NCBI GenBank assembly: GCA_000471925.1
Contig: CP006667.1
Coordinates: 1,426,001-1,490,000 of the forward strand
Direction: 5' to 3'
DNA: 64,000 bases
Source of the DNA: Ralstonia pickettii DTP0602
Lineage (GTDB): Bacteria > Pseudomonadota > Gammaproteobacteria > Burkholderiales > Burkholderiaceae
The notes under the pieces were generated by a model. That model saw only the letters and a program-made list of their open reading frames with translations. It was not told the origin of the DNA and did not search any database. Shown piece by piece: positions 25,500-33,734 of this stretch. Numbering within the stretch: the stretch's first letter is position 1; each line of letters starts with the position of its first letter. Position numbers and translations under genes: made by a program.

Positions 25500-26186
25500 A
25501 TGACTACCTGTGTTGTCGTAAGGAAGGGCGCCGAGGTGGCGATCGCGGCGGACGCGCTGGTCACCTTCGGCGATACGCGCCTGTCACGCGCCTACGAGCG
25601 CAACCAGAAGGTATTCCCGGTGGGCGACGGCTTTATCGCGCTGGCCGGGACCACCGCGCACTTTCCGGTCATGCGCACGCTGCTGGCAGGCCTGGGTGAG
25701 GAGTGCCGGCTGGGCTCGCGCGACGACGTGTTCCGCACCTTCCTGAAGGTGCACGACAAGCTGAAGTCGGATTACTTCGTCAACACCAAGGAAGACGATG
25801 ACGATCCCTACGAGTCGTCGCAGATCGTCTGCCTGATCGCCAATCCGGCCGGCATCTTCGGCGTCTACTCGTACCGCGAGGTGTTTTCGTTCGACCGCTT
25901 CTGGGGCATCGGCTCGGGCCGCAACTACGCGCTGGGCGCGATGCATGCGGTGTATGACCGGCCGGACCTGGATGCGGGCGAGATCGCGCGCATCGGTGTC
26001 GATGCGGGCGTGGAGTTCGACAAGAGTTCGGCCGGGCCGATCGAGGTCCATACCGTGCGGCTGCACGAGGGCGGCACCGCGGCAGTAGCAGCCGAGGATG
26101 CGGCAGAGACGGCGCCGGAAGACGAGGCGGTGGCAGGCCACGCGGCAGAAGACAACCCGGCAACCAACAACGACGGCGCGCCCTGA
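25500..26186 (+). CDS. Proteasome-like Ntn peptidase, BPH (beta-proteobacterial proteasome homologue)
   Basis: This 228-residue protein opens with [26 protein letters not shown], which aligns by eye with HslV and proteasome beta subunits; removal of Met would expose Thr2 as the N-terminal nucleophile. A Lys in [21 protein letters not shown] matches the active-site lysine region, and the [27 protein letters not shown] segment carries the usual GSG-type motif. The last 40 residues are acidic and Ala-rich and probably disordered. BPH proteins form self-compartmentalised barrels; no HslU-like ATPase gene is adjacent. It lies between the E2 and E3 genes of the PDH operon, 34 bp upstream of lpdA, so it is probably co-transcribed. 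Its substrate is unknown. Confidence 0.8.
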   Translation: MTTCVVVRKGAEVAIAADALVTFGDTRLSRAYERNQKVFPVGDGFIALAGTTAHFPVMRTLLAGLGEECRLGSRDDVFRTFLKVHDKLKSDYFVNTKEDDDDPYESSQIVCLIANPAGIFGVYSYREVFSFDRFWGIGSGRNYALGAMHAVYDRPDLDAGEIARIGVDAGVEFDKSSAGPIEVHTVRLHEGGTAAVAAEDAAETAPEDEAVAGHAAEDNPATNNDGAP

Positions 26187-26220
26187 AGCCAGATGGCGGG
26201 CGCGCATTGAGGAGCAAAGC

Positions 26221-28005
26221 ATGAGTGTGATCGAAGTCAAGGTGCCGGATATCGGCGATTTCGACGCGGTGGAAGTGATCGAGGTACTGGTCAAGGCCGG
26301 CGATACGGTCGAGATGGAACAGTCCCTGATCGTGCTGGAGTCCGACAAGGCGAGCATGGACGTGCCGTCGTCGGCCACCGGCAAGGTGGTGGAGGTCAAG
26401 GTCAAGGTGGGCGACAAGGTCGGCCAGGGCGCGGTGATCTGCACCGTCGAAGCCCAGCAGGCCGCCGCCGCTCCTGCGCCCGCGCAAGCGCCGGCCCCGG
26501 CGCAGGCCCCCGCGCCGGCTGCGGCCGCGCCGGCTCCGGCACCCGCGGCAGCCAGCCACAGCGGCGGCGCCGACATCCAGTGCGAGATGCTGGTGCTGGG
26601 CGCCGGTCCCGGCGGCTACTCGGCCGCCTTCCGCGCCGCCGACCTGGGCATGAATACCGTCCTGGTGGAGCGCTACAGCACGCTCGGCGGTGTCTGCCTG
26701 AACGTCGGCTGCATCCCGTCCAAGGCACTGCTGCACAACGCCGCGGTGATCGACGAAGCCAAGGCGCTGGCCGCCCACGGCATCCTGTTCGGCGAAGCCA
26801 AGATCGACCTGGACGGCCTGCGCCACTACAAGAACCAGGTGGTCGGCAAGCTGACCGGTGGTTTGGCCGGCATGGCCAAGGCACGCAAGGTGCAGGTGGT
26901 GCGCGGCATCGGCAACTTCCTCGACTCGCATCACCTCGAGGTCGAGCTGACCGAGGGCGAGGGCAAGCGGGCCACTGGCAAGAAGACCGTGATCCGTTTC
27001 GAGAAGGCCATCATCGCCGCCGGCAGCCAGGCGGTGAAGCTGCCCTTTATCCCGGAAGACCCGCGCATCGTCGACTCGACCGGCGCGCTGGAACTGCCCG
27101 AGGTTCCCAACAAGATGCTGGTCATCGGCGGCGGCATTATCGGCCTGGAAATGGCCACGGTGTACAGCACGCTCGGTGCGGAAATCGATGTCGTGGAAAT
27201 GCTCGATGGCCTGATGACCGGCGCTGACCGCGACCTGGTCAAGGTCTGGGAAAAGAAGAACAAGGACCGCTTCGGCAAGGTCATGTTGAAGACCAAGACG
27301 GTCGGCGTGGAAGCGAAGCCGGACGGCATCTACGTCAGGTTTGAAGGCGAGCAGGCCCCGGCTGAGCCGCTGCGCTACGACCTGGTGCTGGTGTCGGTGG
27401 GTCGCGCGCCCAATGGCAAGCGCATCAGCGCCGAGAAGGCCGGCGTGGCCGTGACCGACCGCGGCTTCATCAACGTCGACAAGCAGATGCGCACCAACGT
27501 GCCGCATATCTTCGCGATCGGCGATATCGTCGGCCAGCCGATGCTGGCGCACAAGGCGGTGCATGAAGCCCACGTTGCCGCCGAGGTGGCACATGGCGAG
27601 AAGGCCTACTTCGATGCCAAGCAGATCCCGTCGGTGGCCTTCACCGATCCGGAAGTGGCCTGGGCCGGCCTGACCGAGGACGAGTGCAAGGCGCAGGGCA
27701 TCAAGTACAGCAAGAGCGTGTTCCCCTGGGCCGCTTCGGGCCGCGCCATCGCCAACGGTCGGGACGAAGGCTTTACCAAGCTGATCTTCGACGAGGAAAC
27801 CCATCGCGTGATCGGCGGCGGTATTGTCGGCATGCATGCGGGCGACCTGATCAGCGAAGTCTGCCTGGCGGTTGAGATGGGCGCGGATGCGGTGGATATT
27901 GGCAAGACCATCCATCCGCACCCGACGCTGGGCGAGTCGATTGGCATGGCGGCTGAGATTTACGAAGGTACGTGTACTGACGTGCCGCCGCCGCGGAAGC
28001 GTTGA
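26221..28005 (+). CDS. lpdA: Dihydrolipoamide dehydrogenase with N-terminal lipoyl domain, PDH E3
   Basis: This 594-residue flavoprotein re-oxidises dihydrolipoyl groups and reduces NAD+. An N-terminal lipoyl domain (1-75; K43 in [10 protein letters not shown]) is joined by an Ala/Pro linker to a standard E3. The FAD motif [13 protein letters not shown] (near 122), the redox-active disulfide C159/C164 in [10 protein letters not shown], the NAD motif [11 protein letters not shown], and the C-terminal HPHPTLGE catalytic His/Glu pair are all intact. The lipoyl-E3 form is typical of Cupriavidus PdhL. The start MSVIEVKVP lies behind GAGGAGC. It is the last gene of the PDH operon, followed by a terminator at 28026. 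Confidence 0.98.
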   Translation: MSVIEVKVPDIGDFDAVEVIEVLVKAGDTVEMEQSLIVLESDKASMDVPSSATGKVVEVKVKVGDKVGQGAVICTVEAQQAAAAPAPAQAPAPAQAPAPAAAAPAPAPAAASHSGGADIQCEMLVLGAGPGGYSAAFRAADLGMNTVLVERYSTLGGVCLNVGCIPSKALLHNAAVIDEAKALAAHGILFGEAKIDLDGLRHYKNQVVGKLTGGLAGMAKARKVQVVRGIGNFLDSHHLEVELTEGEGKRATGKKTVIRFEKAIIAAGSQAVKLPFIPEDPRIVDSTGALELPEVPNKMLVIGGGIIGLEMATVYSTLGAEIDVVEMLDGLMTGADRDLVKVWEKKNKDRFGKVMLKTKTVGVEAKPDGIYVRFEGEQAPAEPLRYDLVLVSVGRAPNGKRISAEKAGVAVTDRGFINVDKQMRTNVPHIFAIGDIVGQPMLAHKAVHEAHVAAEVAHGEKAYFDAKQIPSVAFTDPEVAWAGLTEDECKAQGIKYSKSVFPWAASGRAIANGRDEGFTKLIFDEETHRVIGGGIVGMHAGDLISEVCLAVEMGADAVDIGKTIHPHPTLGESIGMAAEIYEGTCTDVPPPRKR

Positions 28006-28025
28006 GGTTCGGAATGGCAGCAGGA

Positions 28026-28053
28026 AGCCCACCTTGATGGTGGGTTTCTTTTT
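28026..28053 (+). terminator. Rho-independent terminator of the PDH operon
   Basis: CCCACC (28028-28033) pairs with GGTGGG (28039-28044), extended by AAG/TTT-type pairs, then TTTCTTTTT. It is 20 bp after the lpdA stop. Confidence 0.85.
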
Positions 28054-28294
28054 GCCTGATTATGCAATTAACCGCCAGTACATTGCGCCGACCACGAATG
28101 CCGAATGGCTGGCAGGTCGAGGCGGTTCAGAATGGTTTTCGGGCCGGACCCAGGATTCGCTTGGATCCAAGCTGTGCGGGGACGCGGCAGAAGGGCGGTT
28201 CAAACAACGACAACATGTCACCAGCAGCGAGAGCCATCGAGCATCGACCGCATGCATGCCGCAGGCCAAATGCACATCCCCCAGACCAGATCCC
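28054..28294. other. Gap between the PDH terminator and the phaP1 terminator
   Basis: I see no gene, RNA or clear repeat in these 241 bp; short open frames on both strands lack ribosome-binding sites and recognisable sequence. Base composition is a little lower in GC than the flanking genes. Confidence 0.5.
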
Positions 28295-28325
28295 AAAAAA
28301 AACCCGACCTAAAGAGGTCGGGCTT
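28295..28325 (-). terminator. Rho-independent terminator, leftward, for phaP1
   Basis: On the minus strand CCCGACCT, loop CTTT, AGGTCGGG is followed by eight T. It lies about 185 bp beyond the phaP1 stop, so the phasin mRNA would have a long 3' untranslated region. Confidence 0.85.
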
Positions 28326-28508
28326 AACGATACCTTTGGACAAGGAGACCGCGGTACCGAGGAGACATCGGCAGAAAAGGCAGCGCCGGTTCACTCGGTC
28401 GGGACACTACCTCATCGTTGGCAAAACACACCGGCATTCTTGACCACAATCCGATGCGCTTTGCCAACGGACCGGCCGGAGCCGGTCCATCTTCAACCCT
28501 TGCAGCTA

Positions 28509-29093
28509 TCAGGCAGCAGTGGTCTTCTTCACCGGAGCCGTGGCCGTACGGGCCGTGGCGCTGGCTTGCTGGGCAGCCTTCGTGGCAGCCGAAGCAGCAG
28601 CCTGGAAGTTGGTTTCAGCGATTTCGACCGCTTGCTTGGTCGCCTTCTGCACCGACTCGTAGGCGTTGTTGGCGGCGGAGATCGCCGACTTCACGATGGC
28701 CACGGTCGATTCCGAACCGGCCGGGGCGTTCTTGGCGAAGTTTTCGACCAGAGCCTGGACGTTCTTCGAGCCTTCGGCCAGTTGGGCCTCGGCCACCTTG
28801 GCGAATTCGCTCTGGGTTTCCGAAGCGATTTCGTACAGGTGACGGGTGTAGGCCAGGGTCTTTTCGGCGACCGGCTGCACGGCTGCGGCCTGGATGGCCA
28901 GCAGTTCTTGTGCGTCCTTGGCCGACAGGGCCTTCTTGGCGTTGTCGACGTTCTCAGCGAACGAGGTCTTGACGACCTGCAGGTTCAGCTCGACGAGCTT
29001 TTCGACGCCTTCGAACGCCTTGGTCGTCAGGCCGAACAGCGTTTCGAGGTTAGCCTTTTGCGCTGCCGCGACTTGTTCCGGGGTAAGGATCAT
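28509..29093 (-). CDS. phaP1: Phasin PhaP1, polyhydroxybutyrate granule surface protein
   Basis: This 194-residue protein matches, from memory, the C. necator major phasin almost residue for residue ([20 protein letters not shown] at the N-terminus, KKTTAA at the C-terminus). Phasins coat PHB granules, set their size and number, and promote accumulation. The sequence is Ala/Gln/Lys-rich, helical and free of cysteine; the last 40 residues are a low-complexity Ala/Thr tail. The start ATG at 29091-29093 lies behind GGAGACC. Transcription is normally repressed by PhaR until granules form. Here an IS element sits only 158 bp upstream, which may have displaced distal control sequence. Its placement next to the PDH operon, which supplies acetyl-CoA, makes metabolic sense. 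Confidence 0.97.
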   Translation of the reverse strand: MILTPEQVAAAQKANLETLFGLTTKAFEGVEKLVELNLQVVKTSFAENVDNAKKALSAKDAQELLAIQAAAVQPVAEKTLAYTRHLYEIASETQSEFAKVAEAQLAEGSKNVQALVENFAKNAPAGSESTVAIVKSAISAANNAYESVQKATKQAVEIAETNFQAAASAATKAAQQASATARTATAPVKKTTAA

Positions 29094-29251
29094 TGCTGGT
29101 CTCCAGTGGTGAACTTCAAGGTCAAGCAAAATTAAGCTGCCTAGATGTCAGGGCCGTGACGGTGTTGTTTCCCGCGTCGGCCAGCCCAGGCGTGTGGGTG
29201 GGTCAGGACGCATCCGAAAACTTTGGTGCGCCGCAACAATTGCCATTCTAG

Positions 29252-30105
29252 GGTGTGTTGACATTTAGACGAGCCAGATGAGCGCGGAGGCCAGGGCAAC
29301 GAAGGAAGCAAAGCGCTCGGAGAGCTTGTCGTATCGCGTGGCGATGCGTCGAAACTGTTTGATGCGGGCGAAGAAGCGCTCGACCAGATTGCGGGACCGA
29401 TAGAGATGCTTTTCCAATGGACGTTGTACAAGCCGGTTCGCCCGACTCGGGATGACAGCCTGGACATCGAACTTGTGCAGATGCTCGATGAGCGCATCGG
29501 TATCGTAGGCCTTGTCGGCGGCAACACTGCCCGGGCACAAACTGCCCAGCAAAGGCAACGCCTCGGGGCTGTCGCCCGCCTGTCCGCCGGTCAAGCGAAA
29601 TCTCGCCAACATGCCCAGTCCGTCAACCAGTGCATGAATCTTCGTGCTCAGGCCACCGCGCGATCGCCCGAGCGCCTGGTCACCTTTTTTTGGGCGCGCC
29701 AGCGGCATGCTGATGGGCGCGCACAATGGTGCTGTCGATGAAGACTTCCTCGAAATCCGCGTCACCTGCCAGCGTTGCAAATACTTTATGCCATACCTCG
29801 GCACGCGACCACCGAGCGAATCGCTGGTACACACTGTTCCAGTTGCCAAATTCTTCCGGCAGGTCTCGCCACGGGCTGCCGGTACGGGCAATCCACAGTA
29901 CGGCCTCCACGAACTCCCGATTGTCGGCGGCGGTTCGTCCCCGATCCCCGGCCTTACCGGGTAGCAGCAGCGCGATGCGCTCGTACTGGTCGTCTCGCAA
30001 CAGCCTTCTTGCCATCCCTGCCTCGCCCAAAAGACAGGATGTAAACATATTTCGATCGAAGTTAACACCCCTTCGTGCCTCGGCCTTGCCTAATGTCAAC
30101 ACACC
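29252..30105 (-). mobile_element. Complete IS5-family (IS427-like) insertion sequence, 854 bp
   Basis: The ends are perfect 14-bp inverted repeats, GGTGTGTTGACATT (29252-29265) and its complement (30092-30105). They are flanked by the direct target duplication CTAG at 29248-29251 and 30106-30109, matching the YTAR target of IS5 relatives. The element contains one transposase split by a frameshift over an A7 run. Intact ends, target duplication and reading frames argue for a recent, possibly active insertion. Confidence 0.93.
29265..30015 (-). CDS. IS5-family DDE transposase, expressed through a frameshift
   Basis: Two overlapping frames make up the protein. The first runs from ATG 30015 (MARRLLRDDQYERIALLLPG) to a stop at 29680. 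The second covers ARPKKGDQALGRSRGGLSTK to the stop at 29265. They overlap at a run of seven A on the minus strand (29685-29691), the usual slippery site of IS427-type elements, so a fused protein of about 250 residues is expected. Catalytic residues are split across the frames: the first Asp in VFIDSTIVRAH, the second in AADKAYDTDAL, and the Glu in RNLVERFFARIKQFRRIATRYDK. The RNLVER signature is typical of IS5 transposases. Alternatively the A-run change is a disabling mutation, but its position favours programmed frameshifting. Confidence 0.85.
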
Positions 30106-30139
30106 CTAGGGATACCGTTTTTAATGTCAAGTGAATTTG

Positions 30140-30150
30140 GTGCATTGCAC
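30140..30150. promoter_or_regulatory. Palindrome GTGCATTGCAC on the far side of the IS from phaP1
   Basis: GTGCA-T-TGCAC lies 31 bp outside the IS end. If the IS were removed it would sit about 190 bp upstream of phaP1. An identical 11-mer occurs at 38277-38287. It could be an operator for phaP1 (PhaR sites are TGC/GCA-rich) or for the rightward gene at 30317; neither is shown. Confidence 0.35.
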
Positions 30151-30316
30151 AATAAAGTTCTGCTTAAATGCCCGCCGGTGTGACGCCGGCGCCATCGGAG
30201 GTGCCTCCCGGCGAGGGTGCGGCCGGGGTGCTACCATCGCGGCTTGCCTTCGCCCGCACGGCCGGCCGCCGCCGCGATACCGAGAAGACGTGAACAGAAC
30301 CGCCCAGGCCACACCC

Positions 30317-31243
30317 ATGCTTGCCTTCTACGCCGACCACTTTGTGCTGCCATTGCCACCCGGGCACCGCTTCCCCATGCGCAAGTACAGCATGCTACGC
30401 GACATGGTGTCGGCCCAGGTGCCCGGATTGCGCCTGGCGGAGGCGCCGCGCGCGGGCGATGACGCCCTGCTGCTGGCACATACGCCAGAGTATGTGCAGG
30501 CGGCTTCGGCAGGCACGCTCGACGCGGCGCGCCAGCGCGAGATCGGCTTTCCGTGGTCCGAGGCGATGGTGGAGCGCTCGCGGCGTTCCGCAGGCGCCAC
30601 CATCGCGGCCTGCCGGGCAGCGCTGCGCGAAGGCATCGCGGTGAACCTGGCAGGCGGCACCCACCACGCCTATGCCGACAAGGGCGGCGGCTTCTGCGTG
30701 TTCAACGACGCCGCCATCGCCGCGCGCGTACTGCAGCGCGATGGCGACTCGCGCCGCGTGGCGGTGGTCGACCTGGACGTGCACCAGGGCAACGGCACCG
30801 CGTCGATCCTGCAAGGCGATCCGTCGGTATTCACGCTGTCGCTGCACGGCGAGAAGAACTACCCGTTCCGCAAGGAGGCCAGCGACCTGGACGTCGGCCT
30901 GCCGGACGGTTGCGACGACGACACCTACGCGCAAGCGCTGCAGGCAGCGCTCGACACGCTGTTCAGCCGTTTCGATCCCGACCTGTTGATCTACCTGGCC
31001 GGCGCCGACCCGCATGAAGGCGATCGCCTCGGACGGCTCAAGCTGACCATGGCCGGCCTGGCACAGCGCGATCGCCTGGTGTTCGATGCTGCCTTCGCGC
31101 GCCGGCTGCCGGTCGCGGTGGCGATGGCGGGTGGCTACGGCAACCAGATCGAGGACACCGTCGCCGTGCACGCGCAGACCGTGCGTCTGGCCGCGCAGTA
31201 TCACGCCCGCCACGCCCAAACGCAGCTGGCGGTGGCGTCATGA
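30317..31243 (+). CDS. Histone-deacetylase-family amidohydrolase (AcuC-like)
   Basis: This 308-residue zinc-dependent deacetylase fold removes acyl groups from lysine or polyamines in other members. Conserved motifs are complete: NLAGGTHHAYADKGGGFCVFND (paired His), VVDLDVHQGNG (Zn-binding Asp/His) and YLAGADPHEGDRLG (second Zn Asp). The expected Tyr is in the Gly-rich GGYGNQIED segment near the C-terminus. ATG 30317 starts directly at the fold; an upstream GTG at 30290 behind CGAGAAG is an alternative. The gene's stop overlaps the next start (ATGA), so it forms an operon with the EamA exporter. Substrate could be an acetylated metabolite or protein; not resolvable. Confidence 0.88.
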   Translation: MLAFYADHFVLPLPPGHRFPMRKYSMLRDMVSAQVPGLRLAEAPRAGDDALLLAHTPEYVQAASAGTLDAARQREIGFPWSEAMVERSRRSAGATIAACRAALREGIAVNLAGGTHHAYADKGGGFCVFNDAAIAARVLQRDGDSRRVAVVDLDVHQGNGTASILQGDPSVFTLSLHGEKNYPFRKEASDLDVGLPDGCDDDTYAQALQAALDTLFSRFDPDLLIYLAGADPHEGDRLGRLKLTMAGLAQRDRLVFDAAFARRLPVAVAMAGGYGNQIEDTVAVHAQTVRLAAQYHARHAQTQLAVAS

Positions 31244-32193
31244 GCGGCGTGGCGGAGCAAGGACGTAAGGCGTCGGCAGGCCCCCGCGCCACGCTGTGGC
31301 TGGCGGCGATGCCGTGGCTGTTCGTGCTGATCTGGGGCACCGGCTTTATCGTCGCCAAGTACGGCATGCCCTATGCCGAGCCGATGACTTTCCTGTTCCT
31401 GCGCTTTGCCGGCGTGCTGGTGCTGATGGTGCCGTTCGTGCTGCTGGCACGCGTGCCGCTGCCGCAGTTGCAGAATCCGCCAGCGGCGGCATCGGCAACC
31501 CCGGCGCGGCGGACTGACTGGCGCATGGTCGGCCATATCGGCGTGGCCGGCCTGCTGCTCCAGGCGGGCTACCTGGGCGGCGTTTGGGCGGCCATCAAGC
31601 TCGGCATGTCGGCCGGGGTGTCGGCGCTGCTGGTCGGCATGCAGCCGATCCTGACCGCCCTGATCGCTAGGCGCATGGGCGAACGCATCGGCGCGCGCCA
31701 GTGGCTGGGCCTGCTGCTGGGAATTGCCGGCGTGGCGCTGGTGGTGGCCAACAAGCTCGGTACCAGCGGGCTGACGCCGGCGAGCCTGGCGCTGGCGGGC
31801 GGCGCCCTGCTCAGCATCACCGTGGGCACCGTCTACCAGAAGCATTTCTGCCCGGTGTTCGACCTGCGCATGGGCTCGGTGATCCAGTTCGCCGCAGCCG
31901 CGCTGGCGTGCCTGCCGTTCATGTTCCTGTTCGAGACCCGCGAGGTTCAGTGGACTGCCGCCATGTTCGGCGCACTGGCCTGGTCGGTGGTGGCGCTGTC
32001 GATCGGCGCGATCTCGCTGCTGTTCCTGCTGATCCGGCAGGGCGCGGCCACCAAGGTGTCGAGCCTGATGTACCTGACGCCGCCCACCACCGCGGTGATG
32101 GCCTGGCTGCTGTTCGGCGAGCGCTTCCCGCCGCTGGCCGCTGCCGGCATGGTGCTGGCGGCGCTTGGCGTCGCGCTGGTCATCCGCCGCTAG
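31240..32193 (+). CDS. EamA/DMT-family exporter
   Basis: This 317-residue inner-membrane protein has ten predicted helices arranged as two EamA repeats; the first begins WLFVLIWGTGFIVAKYGMPYAEP, the second near residue 185. It ends with the usual MVLAALGVALVIRR. Members export amino acids and other metabolites. It overlaps the deacetylase gene by 4 bp, pointing to coupled translation and a shared task, for instance deacetylating a compound and exporting the product. No substrate can be assigned. Confidence 0.9.
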   Translation: MSGVAEQGRKASAGPRATLWLAAMPWLFVLIWGTGFIVAKYGMPYAEPMTFLFLRFAGVLVLMVPFVLLARVPLPQLQNPPAAASATPARRTDWRMVGHIGVAGLLLQAGYLGGVWAAIKLGMSAGVSALLVGMQPILTALIARRMGERIGARQWLGLLLGIAGVALVVANKLGTSGLTPASLALAGGALLSITVGTVYQKHFCPVFDLRMGSVIQFAAAALACLPFMFLFETREVQWTAAMFGALAWSVVALSIGAISLLFLLIRQGAATKVSSLMYLTPPTTAVMAWLLFGERFPPLAAAGMVLAALGVALVIRR

Positions 32194-32277
32194 CCTCCGC
32201 GCGTTCGTGTCGCGTATGCGGCCGTTTCAGCGCTGTCCTTCCGAGCTTTCCGATCCGTCCTGTTCCGTTCACGTCCC

Positions 32278-32724
32278 ATGAAACCGCAAGCCGAGTCGCG
32301 CAGTGCCTATCCGTACTTCCAGCCGATCACGACGCGTTGGATGGATAACGATGTCTATGGCCACGTTAACAACGTTGTCTACTACAGTTACTTTGACACC
32401 GTGGTGAATTCCTACCTGATCCGGCAGGGCGTGCTCGACATCGAAGCGGGCAGCACCATCGGGCTGGTGATCGAGACGCAGTGCAACTACTTCTCGTCGC
32501 TCAGCTTCCCGGAGACCGTGGTAGCGGGCCTGCGCGTGGCCAGGCTGGGTACGTCCAGCGTGCGCTATGAGGTAGGCCTCTTCAGCGGCGACAACGAGCT
32601 TGCCGCCGCGCAAGGGCATTTCATCCACGTCTATGTCGATCGCGCCACGCGCCGCCCGGTACCGCTGCCGGCGCCGCTGCGCGAGGCGCTGCTGCCGCTG
32701 GCGGTGGCCGGCGCACAGCGGTGA
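32278..32724 (+). CDS. Acyl-CoA thioesterase, hotdog fold (4HBT)
   Basis: This 148-residue protein has the 4-hydroxybenzoyl-CoA-thioesterase-type signature TTRWMDNDVYGHVNNVVYYSYFDT, where the Asp of DxxGHVNN is catalytic. It hydrolyses acyl-CoA esters in the cytoplasm. The start lacks a canonical ribosome-binding site and is set by the ORF and domain start. It is 84 bp after the EamA gene and 23 bp before the nitroreductase gene, so a loose operon is likely. YbgC-like or housekeeping thioesterase function is the default interpretation. Confidence 0.88.
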   Translation: MKPQAESRSAYPYFQPITTRWMDNDVYGHVNNVVYYSYFDTVVNSYLIRQGVLDIEAGSTIGLVIETQCNYFSSLSFPETVVAGLRVARLGTSSVRYEVGLFSGDNELAAAQGHFIHVYVDRATRRPVPLPAPLREALLPLAVAGAQR

Positions 32725-32747
32725 CGGGGCAACAGGAGACGAACAAG

Positions 32748-33461
32748 ATGTCCCTCGAGAGGCAATTCGGTTCGCAGGATGCCGTGGACTGCGTGGATCG
32801 CGCGATCCTCACGCGGCGTTCGGTGCGGGCCTTTCTCGATACGCCCGTGCCGCGCGAGACCGTGGAAGAAATCCTGGCCGTGGCCAGCCGTGCGCCGTCG
32901 GGCACCAACACGCAGCCGTGGCGCGTCTACGTGCTGTCGGGCGAGGCCAAGGTCAAGCTGTGCGCCGACGTGCTGGCTGCCTATGAGGACCCCGAGCGCG
33001 ACAGCAAGTACATGCAGGAGTATCCGTACTACCCGCTCGAGTGGGCCGATCCCTACCTGGCGCGGCGGCGCAAGGTGGGCTGGGACCTGTATGGCCTGCT
33101 GGAGATCAGCCGCGAGGACAAGGTGCGCATGCACGAGCAGCACGCGCGCAACTTCCGTTTTTTCGATGCGCCGGTGGGGATGATCTTCACCATCGACCGC
33201 ATCATGGAGCAGGGCAGCTGGCTGGACTACGGCATGTTCCTGCAAAGCATCATGGTCGCCGCCAGGGCGCGCGGGCTCGATACCTGCCCGCAGGCGGCGT
33301 TTACGCAGTTCCACAAGATCATTGCCAGCCACTTGCGACTGCCACCGGAAGAGATGGTGGTATGCGGCATGTCGCTGGGTTTTGCGGATCCGGAAGCGCT
33401 CGAGAACCGGCTGACCACTGAACGCGAACCGGTCAGCGGATTTGCGCGTTTCCTCTCATAG
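32748..33461 (+). CDS. Nitroreductase-family FMN oxidoreductase
   Basis: This 237-residue flavoprotein shows the family opening VDRAILTRRSVRAFLDTPVP (FMN phosphate-binding Arg/Ser), the SGTNTQPWRVYVL active-site segment and the ARARGLDTCPQAAFTQF flavin contact near residue 180. Such enzymes reduce nitroaromatics, quinones or enones with NAD(P)H. ATG 32748 was chosen because AGGAGAC precedes it; a GTG at 32721 overlapping the thioesterase stop would add nine residues. Physiological substrate unknown. Confidence 0.9.
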   Translation: MSLERQFGSQDAVDCVDRAILTRRSVRAFLDTPVPRETVEEILAVASRAPSGTNTQPWRVYVLSGEAKVKLCADVLAAYEDPERDSKYMQEYPYYPLEWADPYLARRRKVGWDLYGLLEISREDKVRMHEQHARNFRFFDAPVGMIFTIDRIMEQGSWLDYGMFLQSIMVAARARGLDTCPQAAFTQFHKIIASHLRLPPEEMVVCGMSLGFADPEALENRLTTEREPVSGFARFLS

Positions 33462-33616
33462 TGAGCTTTGTATCAATGTGTAACGATTGGTGCCGATATA
33501 CCAGATGAGATCCCCGTATCGGCAGGGTCGTTGCCTTGGGGAGTAGCAGGTGATTTGAGGTGAGCCCTAAGACAGTTCGTTTTCAAACACGGGTGGACGT
33601 GATGAGACGTCAACTT

Positions 33617-33706
33617 TTTCCACATCGTGGAAATGTTTGCAAATCGAACTTTAAGGAGCGACTGTAAGTCTTTAATCTTGCTAACAATTTCTTTATTTCC
33701 TACACT
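33617..33706 (+). promoter_or_regulatory. Promoter and upstream palindrome of the PBP7-like gene
   Basis: TTGCTA (33678-33683), 17 bp, TACACT (33701-33706) lies about 30 bp before the ATG at 33735. A perfect palindrome TTTCCAC-ATC-GTGGAAA (33617-33633) sits 45 bp upstream and may bind a regulator. The 273-bp region is notably AT-rich for this genome. Confidence 0.55.
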
Positions 33707-33734
33707 AGCGCCATTCTTATGCGCTGAACGAATC

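Noticed and set aside
25780..28032. A 750-codon minus-strand frame opposite BPH and lpdA
   Set aside because: It covers two well-supported genes and encodes no recognisable domain.
28054..28294. Small gene between lpdA and phaP1
   Set aside because: Short frames on both strands have neither ribosome-binding sites nor protein-like composition.
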